The position numbers were made by a program, and so were the translations under genes. A DNA stretch of 64,000 nucleotides from NCBI GenBank assembly GCA_022606425.2, contig JAHDVF020000851.1:1-64000 (forward strand), given 5' to 3'. This DNA is from Lepidostoma basale (taxonomy: Eukaryota; Arthropoda; Insecta; Trichoptera; Lepidostomatidae). Shown one piece after another: positions 1 to 10,540 of the stretch; position 1 is the stretch's first letter, and every line of letters starts with the position of its first letter. Below the pieces are notes generated by a model that was not told the origin of the DNA, searched no databases, and saw nothing but the letters and a program-made list of their open reading frames with translations.

Positions 1-57
1 CAAAATAATAATAATAATATAAAAAATTACGATTTTTTTCCAACCGTAATAACTTAC

Positions 58-299
58 TAAGTAACTACCCATCACACTGTTTCTTTTGAGGGGTAGGCAG
101 AGAGGATGGACTACCATATTTCCTATAAATTCATACATCGTAACATGCACGCCGTCTTGGAGTAATTTATTAATTTAGGCATGCTTTTCTTGGTCGTCCA
201 CGGCTTCTCTTTTCACTCACACTGCTCGTATACAACGTTTTAACCTTTCTCCCTCATCCATTCGTTCCATATGTCCATACCATCTCAGGGATCCTTTTA
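58..299 (-). mobile_element. LINE-A 3' fragment
   Basis: Read on the minus strand this is the 3' end of the dominant LINE. It has the stretch coding for the GRPRK-type tail region and the terminal segment whose plus-strand form contains ggggtaggcagagaggatgg. It is 5'-truncated and frame-broken. Its 3' terminus lies next to ctaagtaac, a decayed (CTAA)n tail. Confidence 0.75.
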
Positions 300-789
300 A
301 CCGTAATAACTATTCAAAAATATTAATTATATAGGTGGACTTATACATTTAATATAATTAAAACCACGCATTTCAACGCAGCCATTATACTTGAGTACTT
401 AAACAGTATCACACTTCAAATTTTGTATACGGAAATTATAGACAGGTAACTACTTGACGGTGAATAAATATTGACTTTGACAAGATATCTTCACACGAGA
501 GTGCCTACCTGGTTCCTACTTGATCAAAATGTGATTAAACCGACTATGAACTATTCTAAGTTGACATGTGATAAGTTACAATTAAATTAAACTCTGGAGG
601 TCTCAAGCCGACAACTTCTTAAAGAATAATCATCGTATCACAAGTGTTGACATTGGTAGTGGGATTAACATAAATTATGAAAAAATCAATTTAACACAGT
701 GTTGAGAACTTGATTTTACTTGACCAATGATATAAAGCTTTAAATTTAGTAATTGTTTATAATCGGAAGAATTAACTTGCGTATATTAC
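300..789. other. AT-rich, no gene seen
   Basis: No long ORF, splice-bounded coding stretch or recognisable repeat was found here. Confidence 0.5.
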
Positions 790-897
790 TCGCTGTATGA
801 ATGTGGAGAAAGCTAGAGAAGTGTGTCAGGATAGAGTAGTGTAGCGGTCCATTATTTCTGCCTGCCCTCTGTGGCTTTATAGTCTGTTTGTTTGTTT
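790..897 (+). mobile_element. LINE-A 3' tail, (GTTT)n end
   Basis: Only the last ~100 bp of LINE-A remain: tgtatgaatgtggag, the cggtccatt segment and a terminal TTTG repeat instead of the commoner (GTTA)n. Confidence 0.7.
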
Positions 898-932
898 GGT
901 ATTAACTTCTTGAAAACATACGGTTTTTATAG

Positions 933-990
933 GTTATACAATATTTTACGCGAGCGGCGTGTTTCGCTTTGCTAAAGCATTAATAAAAGC
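933..990. repeat. Foldback family X relic
   Basis: It carries gtgtttcgctttgctaaagc, one arm of the foldback repeat seen better at 13990 and 31607. The rest of the copy is unrecognisable. DNA from 990 to 1600 is AT-rich with no gene seen. Confidence 0.35.
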
Positions 991-1604
991 TAGAAAATAT
1001 TTAATGATGCACTTACAGGAACACATGTGACTCACATTAAATATAATGAAATAATCGAAAAATATTAAGTCAATGGTGCTTACAGAAAAACATTATTACA
1101 CGTACGATTTTTTTTATGTTTATATTGATAAAATACATTCAAATATAATATTAAATCAGGAATATGTCTCTTTTAAGGCAAAACGTATCACAAATATTAA
1201 TACGAATCTCTTATAAGGCGTTTAACTATATATATTTTTTTTAATATTTACGGTAACAAATAGCAATTGTAATACAAATACAAAAACACATAGACACAAT
1301 TGAACGAGAACAATTACATGCTACCGCATAAAATATAAATAAATAAATTAACAATACAGAATAATTAACGAAATTGAAATTTAACATAATTCAAAGAACA
1401 GTAAAATAATATTTTAAACAAAAAAAGGTCAAGCTCTTTTATAAATAATATACATTTATGCTGTATAGTTCCTTCAATAATCTCTCAAAATTTACATTCT
1501 TTCAGATTGTAAAACATAGATGACACTTTAACACTACTTGTGGCTGTTGCAAATCCATAACATCATAACTCAAGCAATTAAAAAAATGTAAACAAAAGAT
1601 TTAT

Positions 1605-2280
1605 TTCTTCTATATACGCCATACTTTGTGATGTTATGATGGTTTATTTATATTGTTTAATGATCAATTTTTTTATAATTTGGCGTTTGATACTACACTT
1701 GCATTCAGAACTTTTTCTATATACGCCATACTTTGGGTTGTTATGATGGTTTATTTCTATTATTTAATGGTAATTTGTTTATCTAATTTGATGTTCGATC
1801 CTACACTTGCATTCAGAATTTCTTCTATATACGCCATACTTTGTGTTGTAATGATGGTTTATTTATATTTATTGCATGTTAATAATAGAAATATAACCTT
1901 GAGCAATCTCGAAATTTTAGAAATTAAAATAGCTATTAAAAATAAAGAAAATATTATAAAAAATCAAATAAATTTAACGTTAAGTTCAACCTTTGATTTA
2001 TTTCCTTTGTTGTAACCTGAACCTCAATAAGAACATTCAATTATTATTTTTAATTGAATCATAATATTAGATATATTAGTTATAACAAAAGCATAAACGT
2101 TCCAAAATAAATCTTTATAACATCTGTCAGATCATGTAAACAACAACAATTTTATAATATTTAAAAAAAATTATCTTTACTGAAGAAGGACTGTTTGTCC
2201 GAAACATGTCTTTATAATTATATTTTTTTAATGAAAGTGTTATATATACAAAGTGTATATAAATAAAAATAGAAATAAGA
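1605..2280 (+). mobile_element. Penelope-like element remnant with minisatellite
   Basis: A ~108-bp unit beginning tatatacgccatactttg recurs at 1611, 1718 and 1826. A continuous reading frame runs from 1653 to 2012. Its C-terminal part (NNRNITLSNLEIL onward) matches the decayed Penelope-like ORF at 19400-19760. A block with a hammerhead-like motif follows at 2180-2210. In the 19.1-kb and 53.2-kb copies the cgccatacttt block sits on the opposite side of the motif and in the opposite orientation, so this copy looks rearranged or inverted. The open frame is best explained by the repeat and is not a host gene. Confidence 0.55.
2180..2210 (+). ncRNA. Hammerhead-like ribozyme motif (Penelope type)
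   Basis: CTGAAGA at 2180-2186 fits the CUGANGA core. One extra A follows, then stem II GGAC/GTCC with loop TGTTT, then GAAACATGTC at 2201-2210. In that last block GAAA, a two-base-pair stem III (AC/GU) and the cleavage-site GUC line up. Hammerheads are known from Penelope-like elements. The extra base between A9 and stem II is non-canonical, so activity is uncertain. Confidence 0.45.
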
Positions 2281-2618
2281 TTTATTACTAACTAACGGGT
2301 ACTTTGTCCGTTACGTCCGCGTATTTTACTATTCTATATTTTCCGAATATATACAAACATTAAATATCAATTCTCGATCCATTGAAGCGCCTGAATGTAA
2401 ATACAAAGTAAACAGATTTCCATTAGGTTCGAGTTCCATCCACATCGAATCTCAAGTGGTTGACAAAGCGGATTTATAGGTGTTTCCTGAATCACAAACC
2501 GACAGTTAATGTGGACCACTTGGTTATATAACTTACACTTAGTAAATGTGTTCCTCTTTTAAACATAATACATGTTCTGTTCATTTTTATTTTTATACAA
2601 GTATTATAGATAACAACA
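2281..2618. other. AT-rich, no gene seen
   Basis: No coding or repeat signal was recognised in this stretch. Confidence 0.4.
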
Positions 2619-2764
2619 ACACACTATCATGCCGTTTTCTAGGAAGGGTAGGCAGAGAGAATGGACCGCCACACTACTTAATCCTGCCGCACCTTTCTAG
2701 ATTCCACTACATTCACAATGCGAGCAATACACGCACTTTGATTGTTCCAACTTCAAACGTTGGC
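2619..2764 (-). mobile_element. LINE-A 3' tail
   Basis: It contains atcatgccg and gggtaggcagagag, the antisense of the LINE-A terminus, and is cut off at ~2764 where a second LINE-A copy begins. Confidence 0.65.
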
Positions 2765-3237
2765 TAACCATCACGCCATTTCCCCAGAGGGGTTGGCAGA
2801 GAGGATAGATCGCCACAATGCTCTGTCTTGGCATACCTCTCGGGCTTCCTCTACATTCATACATCGTACCATTAACGCACGTCAATCATTCCGACTTCGA
2901 ATGTGACCGCCTTTTAGTAATTGATTAATTTGGTCATGCCATGTTTTCCTCGGTCGAAAACTAACGTTGGCGATCTTTAAAATTTGATTAATTTTGTCTT
3001 CCACGAGTCTGTACTCCATTCGCACAGTTAACGTTTACTTTATTAACCGTATTTTTCTTCATCCATGGGTTTTATATGTCCAAAGCAGAGCAGTGATCCT
3101 TTCATAATTTTGTTCTTAATACTTACTTTCGCTCTACATTACTTCCTGAATGCATTTGAAATGTACAACGTTTTACCACATATGTTTGAACTATGATTAC
3201 GAAAGGGTTATTAAGATGGTTTGGATACTTAGAAGGG
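2765..3237 (-). mobile_element. LINE-A 3' fragment
   Basis: A second antisense LINE-A copy abuts the previous one in the same orientation. It starts at ctaaccatcacgcc and runs back to the region coding KGSLRWFG-like residues (at ~3200-3230). Frames are broken. Confidence 0.7.
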
Positions 3238-3260
3238 TTTAATGAAAAATAAAATGAATA

Positions 3261-3399
3261 TTATTTATTGTATCTTGATCAATGGTGTAAAATTCAATAT
3301 TAAATAATTAATACAAATGTAAACGTCCGAAAGAAGTTTTATTATATTTCATGGGAATGACATGTTTCGCCTTGCTAAGGCATTTAAACATTTGACAAT
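3261..3399. repeat. Foldback family X, half copy
   Basis: It starts with attatttattgtatcttga and ends with gacatgtttcgccttgctaa. This is one arm of the family X inverted repeat and is adjacent to LINE-A fragments on both sides. Confidence 0.6.
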
Positions 3400-3477
3400 G
3401 AGTACATGGTAATGCTAGGAAAACAAAATATGACTTATCAATAGAGTGCTGCATTATGCATGTAGTAATAAAACTAA

Positions 3478-4047
3478 CGAACTAACTAACCATCACGCCG
3501 TCTTTCCGAACGGGTAGACAGAAAGGATGGACTACCGCACTTTCCTTTTCTGACATATTTCTCTCACTTCCTCAACATTCATACATTGTGTCTAGCACTC
3601 TGACTATTTCTCTGACTCCTCACGTGGCCGACATTCAATATTTGATCGTGCCACGTTTTCCTCGGTCTTCCTCTATTTCTGGTTCCATTTACATCGTTAA
3701 CATATATTTTTTTTAAACATTCTTTCTTTATTCATTCTTTCCATAAGTCCGAACAATCTTAATGATCCTTTCATTATTTTGTTCATAACACCATCATTCG
3801 CACCGCATTCACTTCTTATATTTTCATTCGACACTCTATCATACATAGAGTATCCCACATTCGTCTAAGAGATCTCATTTTTCCTGCATTTATTTTACTT
3901 TCATCCTTCTTTTGCCAGTTCCATGCTTCGCTTCCATACATAAGCGTCGGTACAAGAATACCATTGTGCACCGCCATTTTAGCTTTTTTGGATAGTTGAC
4001 TTTTTTGTTTGCGATGACAACTTTAAGTGCACCATTCACTTTGTATC
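3478..4047 (-). mobile_element. LINE-A fragment
   Basis: Antisense LINE-A beginning in (CTAA)n. Reversed, it codes pieces related to MAVHNGVLVPTLMYGSEAW and RRMCGYSVYDRVSNE, with several stops and frameshifts. Confidence 0.8.
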
Positions 4048-4051
4048 TCCG

Positions 4052-4384
4052 ACAGCTCTTGACTTTGGAAAGTATCTTATCTTTCTAATGTCGAACCATC
4101 ACTAATGCGTTCCTGGTATTATGTTGTATGTGTATAATATCTTTCCTGTACTCAATAGATGCCTTAAACATTTATGCTGTTTGTAATGTACTTTGGGAAT
4201 TAATTAAACACTGTTTAGACCACTTTTTTAATAAAAAAAATTATGTGTATTTTAATATTTTATTTATTAAAAAAGTGGTCTAAACAATGTTTAATTAATT
4301 CCCAAAGTAGATTACTATGGAATTCCACAGTGGTAATGCCTTAACTTTAAATTAGTTGTTTGTAATGACTTTTGAATAAAAAAA
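4052..4384 (+). mobile_element. LINE-F 3' tail, interrupted
   Basis: It shares tctttctaatgtcgaacc and atgccttaaacatttatgct with the LINE tail at 11380-11512. It is interrupted by a hairpin MITE (4189-4310) and by SINE-A inserted in its A-rich end. The remaining end ctgatttgattt lies after the SINE. Confidence 0.6.
4189..4310. mobile_element. Hairpin MITE inside LINE-F
   Basis: The two halves are near-perfect inverted copies. The left arm reads ctttgggaattaattaaaca and the right arm returns as tgtttaattaattcccaaag, with a ~30-bp AT-rich centre. The arms are ~46 bp. It splits the LINE-F tail, so it inserted later. No transposase is encoded. Confidence 0.7.
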
Positions 4385-4564
4385 CCGGGTGGTGGTCTAG
4401 GGGATAGAACGCTTGGCTCCTGATCCAGGGGACATGGGTTCGAGCCTGGACACGACCAGATTCCTTCTTCATAATAATGAGATATTTTCTGCTCACATTG
4501 AAGATTGTAAAATAAATTCTAATATCACTGATTTCAATCTTTGACGTTAGTCTTTAAAAAAAAA
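4385..4564 (+). mobile_element. SINE-A copy 1 (tRNA-derived)
   Basis: An A-box-like tggtctaggggatagaac and a B-box-like gggttcgagcc (near 4437) are ~45 bp apart, as in a RNA polymerase III tRNA promoter. A unique body (gattccttcttcataataat) and an A-run follow. It is 5' intact relative to copy 2 and sits in the A-rich tail of LINE-F. Confidence 0.75.
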
Positions 4565-4565
4565 A

Positions 4566-5089
4566 CTGATTTGATTTGATTTGTTGCAAAATACATATTT
4601 ACTAAGGATGATAAATTATTTATGATATGATGATAATCGTTATAGAAATTGATTCAATCGTGACAAAACCCGAATAGCTTTATGAAATTATCAAATTCCA
4701 CGGACATTCGGGTGTATTAAAAAATAATCATAGTGTTCACGCAATCGTGCCGTTTTTACGAATACGCATTTTTTACGAAACGGAATCTAATACCTACGAA
4801 TATCATAACCTCTCACTTTAAACGCGGAGAATATTCTCCGTAATTCAAAATGATGTCATGTGCCATTGTGTAACGACAAAGTAGGTTTTTAAACTGAATA
4901 ATTCCGCGCCGCGGGCGAACCACCGTAAAAGTAGGTGCCCACGAGACACCAGACGTAGCGCAGAGTTCATCAAAGTATCAAAGCTGATTAATATCACAGG
5001 TAGTTCAACAGCATTACAAGTTAAAACTTAAGCTATTGTTATTTGTACACTAATAAAAATATATGATTACCTAACAACATCCACTATTT
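4566..5089. other. Unique DNA with a GC-rich pocket at 4900-4970
   Basis: Mostly AT-rich. A CpG-containing pocket (ccgcgccgcgggcg near 4910) stands out and could be a promoter or untranslated exon, but no coding exon follows it recognisably. Confidence 0.3.
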
Positions 5090-5214
5090 CTTGTTTCATT
5101 TACATCGCTTACTTATACTTTCTTTACCATTCTTTCATCATTCATTCTATTAATGTGTCCAAACCATCTATAAGACACTTTCATTATTTTGTTCATTACA
5201 CTTTTATAATATTA
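5090..5214 (-). mobile_element. LINE-A internal fragment
   Basis: Short antisense LINE-A piece containing the complement of the segment coding the WFGHMERMNEE-like region. It lies head-to-head with the sense copy that starts at 5252. Confidence 0.55.
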
Positions 5215-5251
5215 TAAATACATAAAAACTATGCCATTTAATTATATTAAT

Positions 5252-5666
5252 TCTTGTACCCACCCTCATGTATGGAAGCAAAGCATGTAACTGGCAAAAT
5301 ATGAATGAAAGTAGAATAAATGCAGTAAAAACGAGATTTTTTAGACGAATGTGTGGATACTCTATGAATGATAGAGTGTCGAATAAAAATATAAGAAGTG
5401 AGTGATGGTGTTATGAACAAAATAATGAATCATTAAAATGGTTTGGACACATGAAAATAATGAATGAAGAAGGAATGGTAAAAAAGGTATACGTCAACGA
5501 TGTAAATGGAACTAGAAATAGAAGAAGACCGAGGGAAACGTGTCACGATCAAACAAATCAAATATTGAATGTCGACCACGTGAGGAGTCAGAGAAATCGG
5601 TATGACACGATGTATGAATGTTAAGGAATCGTGAGATTGAGGAAGCGGCGTGATGGCTAGTTACTT
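5252..5666 (+). mobile_element. LINE-A 3' fragment
   Basis: Sense LINE-A from the PTLMYGS-coding region (acccaccctcatgtatgg) to ggcgtgatggctagttac at the decayed tail. Multiple frameshifts. Confidence 0.75.
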
Positions 5667-5908
5667 AGTAAATTAAATTAATTATTAAAAAAAAAATTAA
5701 ATGCGAAACAAAAATTATGTTCCTAAAGAGTCACTTTTATTTATTAGCCACCTGGATCATAATCAAAAATTTCTATCCCTTTGACCAATACATCAACTAT
5801 TATAGATAAATGCGCTAGAAAAAAAGCACTATGAAGAATGTGGGGAAGACTATATTGTAATATAATACCGTACGACATAATAAGTAATATAAGGAAATAA
5901 AACGATAT

Positions 5909-6007
5909 GTACTTACTGGCAGTAAGCAAGTTACTGGCTTACTGCCAGTACGTACAAAAGTAATACCATATGTACGTACTGGCGGTAAGCAAGTAAGTAC
6001 ATATGGT
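5909..6007. repeat. Two adjacent palindromes
   Basis: gtacttactggcagtaagc returns inverted as gcttactgccagtacgtac (5909-5955). Then accatatgtacgtact returns inverted at 5991-6007. Both share the ctggc-gtaagcaag core. Origin unknown. Confidence 0.55.
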
Positions 6008-6420
6008 CTTGAAACTGCCACTCTGACAAAGCACAGTGCAGAGAGACTAAGAGTCATGCAGTGAGCGATGGAGAGAGCCATGCTAGGCCTGTCCCTTAGA
6101 GATAGAGTCAGGAACAAAACGGTGAGGGATAAAACAAGGGTCACAGACGTGATCCACCGGGTGATGACTTTAAAATGGAAATGGGCAGGGCATGTCGCTA
6201 GAGCTGCAGACGAAAGATGGGTCAAAATACTGCTGAATTGGAGACCGAGAGACACGAGAAGAAGAGTAGGAAGACCATAAATGAGGTGGAGGGATGACCT
6301 GGAACGATACGCTGGGGTACTATGGATGCAGACTACGCAGGACAGATCGACATTGTGGGATATGGAGGAGGCTTTCGTCCAAGAGTGGACGGCGATAAGC
6401 TGAAGAAGAAGAAGAAGATA
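6008..6420 (+). mobile_element. LINE-C 3' end, (GAA)n tail
   Basis: A frame from 6068 codes KWKWAGHVARAADERW and WRPRDTRRRVGRP, then after a stop continues MRWRDDLERYAG, MQTTQDRS and MEEAFVQEWTA. This is the C-terminal end typical of insect LINE reverse transcriptase ORFs, followed by (GAA)n. Copies of the same family are at 16540 and 35820. Confidence 0.75.
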
Positions 6421-6429
6421 AGGAAATAA

Positions 6430-6622
6430 ATCGGGTGTTGGTCTAGGGGATAGAACGCTTGGCTCCTGATCCAGGGGACATGGGTTCAAGCCTGGACACG
6501 ACCAGATTCCTTCTTCATAATAATGAGCTATTTTCTGCTCACATTGAAGATTGTAAAATAAATTCTAATATCATTGATGTAAATCGTTGATATTAGTCTT
6601 TTTAAAAAAAAAAAAAAAAAAA
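6430..6622 (+). mobile_element. SINE-A copy 2 (tRNA-derived)
   Basis: Same A box, B box (gggttcaagcc, one change in the invariant core) and body as copy 1. It ends in a ~20-bp A-run and inserted just after the LINE-C (GAA)n tail. Confidence 0.75.
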
Positions 6623-6631
6623 TGCGTCCTC

Positions 6632-6890
6632 ATTAAAATTCAAAGAGGGTCACATAAATGATTTGGACATTTGAAGCGAATAAATGAAGGAAACTCGTTA
6701 AATTTTTTAGTTATTAATAAACAAAAATTAAATGAAAAAGAAATATAGAAGGCACAGAAAAATATTATATTACCAAATTAATCAATTACTAAGAATTTAC
6801 AGGAGCGTGTGTTCCGATGTATAAATTTAGAAAAATCTCAAGAGGTAATGGTAAGTTGCTCCATTATTTCTGCCTACGATTATGGTTAAT
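6632..6890 (+). mobile_element. Decayed LINE-A 3' fragment
   Basis: Recognisable order of LINE-A landmarks: agagggtcacataaatgatttgg, the caaattaatcaatt segment, and ctccattatttctgcctac. Heavily mutated. Confidence 0.5.
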
Positions 6891-7318
6891 GAGGTAATTA
6901 TTCAATTTCGCTGTATTTAGTTTATTCTAGGAGTACTTTAAATTATAATTATTTCCGCCATCTTTCAAGTTGTTACAGCATCTAACTACCATAAACATTT
7001 GTATAGGAGCACATGTACTCCTGGGTCGAATCAAACTTCTTTCAAAACGTTGTATCACAATGCCCACCGAGTTGATAAGTTGCGAGACTGAAAGTGGGCC
7101 AGACCAGTGTGAGGCGTGCCGCGGCAGGGAGGAAGGAGAAAAGCTTTTTGCCCTATCATATTATTATGCAACATCACTATAATTATAATATCCATCTTGA
7201 TTCGCACGTCTTTGCAAAACAAATTTCCTAATCCGAGTATAGTAATGCGCACTATGAAAAAAATAAAACCAACATCGCACCATGGTACATTGCTTCCTAC
7301 AGATACATTTAAAAAAAA
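6891..7318. other. No gene recognised; GC-richer patch 7050-7140
   Basis: Overlapping open frames on both strands at 7000-7250 do not resemble a known family. The patch may be repeat-derived. Confidence 0.3.
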
Positions 7319-7507
7319 CTAACTAACTAACCATCACGCCGTCTCCCCGAAGGGGTAGGCAGAAAGAATGGACTGCCACACTTTTCTTTTCTGATATATT
7401 TCTCTCGCTCCCTCAACATTCATACATTTCTCTGACTCCTCACAAGGCCGACATTCAATATTCGATTTATTTGATCGTGCCACGTTTTCCTCGGTCTTCC
7501 TCTCTTC
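7319..7507 (-). mobile_element. LINE-A 3' tail
   Basis: Starts in aaactaactaactaaccatcacgcc, the antisense of the (GTTA)n end, and stops abruptly at the join with the next copy. Confidence 0.75.
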
Positions 7508-7968
7508 TACATTTACACATCGGCACATGAACGCTCGTCGATTGTTCCTACTTAGAACATGGGCCTTTCAGTAATTGATTAATTTGGTCATGCCATGTCT
7601 TTCTTGGCCTTCCTCCACTTCTTTTTCCATTCACACTACTTGTATTATATCTTTTTAACCATTCTTCTCTCATCCATTCGTTACATATGTCCAAACCATC
7701 TATGTGACCCTTTCTTAATTTTATTTATCACGCATTCATCCGCCTTACATTCCTTTCTTACTTCATCATTTGATATTCTATCATACGTTGTTTTTCCGCA
7801 CATTCTTTTTAGTGACCTCATTTCTACGGCATTTATCTTAATTTCATCCTTCTTCTGTCAAATCTAAGCTTCACTTCCATACATAAGGGTCGGGACTAGA
7901 TCTCCATTGTGCACTGCCATCTTTGCTTTAGTCGATATATTTCTATTTGCGGTAATGACTTTGAGTGC
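7508..7968 (-). mobile_element. LINE-A fragment fused to the previous copy
   Basis: Antisense LINE-A from another subfamily: a second occurrence of the tcggcacatgaacgc segment, and the region coding MAVHNG-like residues at 7895-7920. It is joined in frame order to the 7319 copy without its own tail, suggesting recombination or template switching. Confidence 0.7.
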
Positions 7969-8496
7969 ATATTTATTAGTTATTTATTATATAAACATTT
8001 CGAAACCGTTTTTTTTTTACAATTTTGATTCATCTTTTGTTTTCAATTGCAATTTCTCCACCATGGCGAATAAGTGCCTTTCATTTAACCCGTAAAGCAG
8101 ATAATTGATATTATTAAAATTGATGTTTGCGTAACATCAACACGACACACACGAGTTCCTCATAGATGCATGGCATTTAGTACTAAAAAATTCCCGCCAG
8201 ATTACATCTGCATTGAGTAATTTGGCTGGCATTGAATTCTCGACGTATTTTGTATCTTCAAAAATGTAATGAATAAAAAACGTATGTGCAACGAAGTGTT
8301 TGGTAATGATTAAGTTAAACCTTTGTTGATATACTAATATATTATAATACATAATTTATTATTTGTATGCGTATAGTATATAATAACTAGTTGTAAATGA
8401 TGTCAAAATCTATGCAATATTGACTTTGCTTGTTAATAATTCGGAATAAGTTATTTTAGAATTATTATGTTAGACCAATTTAATTTATAACCTTTT
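7969..8496. other. AT-rich, no gene seen
   Basis: No repeat or exon recognised. Confidence 0.4.
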
Positions 8497-8815
8497 TTAT
8501 AGTTGTCATCGCAAACAAAAGCCTAACCAAAAAAGCTAAGATGACAGTGCACAATAGTGCTCTTGTGCCCACCCTTATGTATAAAAGTGAAGCATTGACT
8601 GGCAAAATTAAGATGAAAATATAATAAACGCAGTAGAAATAAGATCTCTTAGACTAATGTGTAGTAAATCTATATATGATAAAGTGTCAAATGCAAATAT
8701 AAGAAATGAAAACGGTGCGAATGAAAATGTAATGAACAATATAATGAGGGTCGTTAATATGGTTTGGACACATGAAATGAATGAATGACAGACTGAAAGA
8801 AACAAGAGAAAATAG
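8497..8815 (+). mobile_element. LINE-A internal fragment
   Basis: Sense copy starting at gttgtcatcgcaaacaaaag, through a MAVHNG-coding region with stops, to the GHMERM-like region. Lacks the 3' tail. Confidence 0.7.
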
Positions 8816-8851
8816 TAAAAAAAAGTACGTAAACGACGTGAACATAAAAAA

Positions 8852-8990
8852 ATATCTATTTATTGTTTCTTGAATAATGATGTAAAACTCCATATTAAAT
8901 AATTAATACGAATGAAAACGTCAGTTTTCTAGAAGTTTTATTATATTTTATGGGAATGACATTTTGGACCCTTCTAAGGCATTATGAAAT
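8852..8990. repeat. Foldback family X, half copy
   Basis: tatttattgtttcttgaata, then ttttctagaagttttattat and tatgggaatgacat: one arm of family X. Confidence 0.6.
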
Positions 8991-9139
8991 GTGACGAAAT
9001 TTCAGCTCGTTGCTGTTTATATACACTAGTAGATGGAGCAGAATATGGTATTTAACGAAAATTGATGTGACATTATACATTTTTAACAAATAATTATTTG
9101 GGTAGGTCCTGAAATATTGGAACGTGTTTCTTGGAACTC

Positions 9140-9430
9140 GTTAAGAAATTTTATGACAATGATTACATAGTTAGGGGACTGCAGAAGACAGACCTAGGTG
9201 GAGAACAGCAGTTCATAAAGGCACGCAAAATATTGAAGCACAGCGCAGAGACGACGTCGCAGAGAAGAGGAGGAGGAGAAAGGAGAGACCACTGGGAGAC
9301 GGTGACGGCTCCATTACAAGCGCCTTCCCCTGTCCCAGATGCCCCAGAATTTGTGGGTCCAGGATCTGGCTCTTTAGTCACATGAAGACCGACAACCGTA
9401 AAGGACAGTATTCTTTGGACACGAAGGACA
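9140..9430 (+). mobile_element. LINE-G C-terminal relic with a C2H2-like motif
   Basis: A frame around 9330-9415 reads CPRCPRICGSRIWLFSHMK followed by tdNRKGQYS. This is the C..C-12-H type zinc motif that ends many insect LINE ORFs. An upstream AEttsqrRggg stretch in another frame indicates frameshifts. The open frame at 9131-9382 reads across this in the wrong phase. Confidence 0.5.
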
Positions 9431-10505
9431 ACCGATGATTATGTGTTAGGGGATACTAAATGATATTATATAAATCAAAAATATGTTATTTAAGGTAGGA
9501 CGAAATAAAGTGTTTCTAAGATAAACATCTTCTTACAATATTTTTTTCAAATGATTTTATAAATTTCAAGTAGACTAATGATTCTTAGTATTATATATAT
9601 AAAATAAAATCACCCTCCGTTTTATTTTAATAATAATATAAATTCTAAAATATTCTTTCATTTTACGATGTTCAGCGATTTTGTGCCATATTAATATTTG
9701 ATGTGCGTATACGCACTTTTGATTATTGTGTTCTTACCACGCGTTAAACTCTCACGAATGTCTGGTAATACGTGCAATAATCAGCATAACATTAGTGTAA
9801 ACATTTTGTAACTTATAATGAATTAACCGTGATTTCGAGTAACAACTCTCCATCGGGTGCAATATAATAGTTGTTTCATAAATGGTCGTGGAATATTTAA
9901 ATACAGCTTCAACATTAAACGATCTTCTTCTTACTGATCCTCTCTTATCTGAGGTTGGATAGTATCATGGCTTTTTCTATCCTTGTGTTGATGATTGATG
10001 TAATTAGACGATTTTCTACCTTCTTCTAGTGTAATGTTGATTTCTCTGTAATCTTAGAACGATGTTTAGTTTAAATACCTCGTTTGAAAGCTAAAAATAT
10101 GTGAATGTTTTTCAAATAATCTGCACGAAAAATTTATAGGTGATTATTTTTATTAAATCGCCTTTCTTTTAGAATTTGTAAATAAAAAAAATTTAAATGT
10201 TTGATATTTTCGTCTGGTATTTCCTAATGTGGACAGACAGATCTAAATTTTGTATTGGTAATAAATGCTTGTGATGTTCACTAATTAATAAAGAAATAAA
10301 AGTTGGATTAGAGCTAACAGTTATATTTTTATTAATTTTTAAAACACATGACCTCGATAAATTAAAAAAAAACTTAGATTCGTTTTATCTCAAAAATGGT
10401 TCACTTTTGCATAATGCCTTTCATGACATAATTAATTGGAAATAACCTCCCCTACAACTTCCTAGAAGTAATGTATTCAATAACCAATAACCCTGTATAT
10501 TTCTT
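9431..10505. other. AT-rich, no gene seen
   Basis: No exon or well-supported repeat. A CT-rich block at 9925-10030 may be an old LINE terminus. Confidence 0.35.
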
Positions 10506-10540
10506 CAGATTACAAAGGTATTGAATCTTCGAAATATGTC
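10506..10540 (+). ncRNA. Degenerate hammerhead-like motif
   Basis: CAGATTA, one base, a weak AAG/CTT stem, then GAAATATGTC at 10531-10540. The layout matches the motif at 29196. The core is mutated, so this is probably a dead copy. Confidence 0.3.

Noticed and set aside
1653..2015. 120-aa ORF as a host gene
   Set aside because: It reads through a 108-bp tandem repeat and a Penelope-like C-terminal remnant.
4385..4450. tRNA gene with good A and B boxes
   Set aside because: A second copy with the same non-tRNA body and A-rich end exists at 6430, so both are SINE copies. No acceptor stem closes the sequence.
4385..4580. SINE-A and LINE-F share the 3' end ctgatttgattt, suggesting a SINE-LINE partnership
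   Set aside because: The second SINE-A copy ends in plain poly(A). The shared end at 4565 belongs to the LINE-F tail that the SINE interrupted.
5815..6489. 224-aa minus-strand ORF
   Set aside because: It runs antisense through the LINE-C tail and SINE-A and shows no domain; it is a shadow frame.
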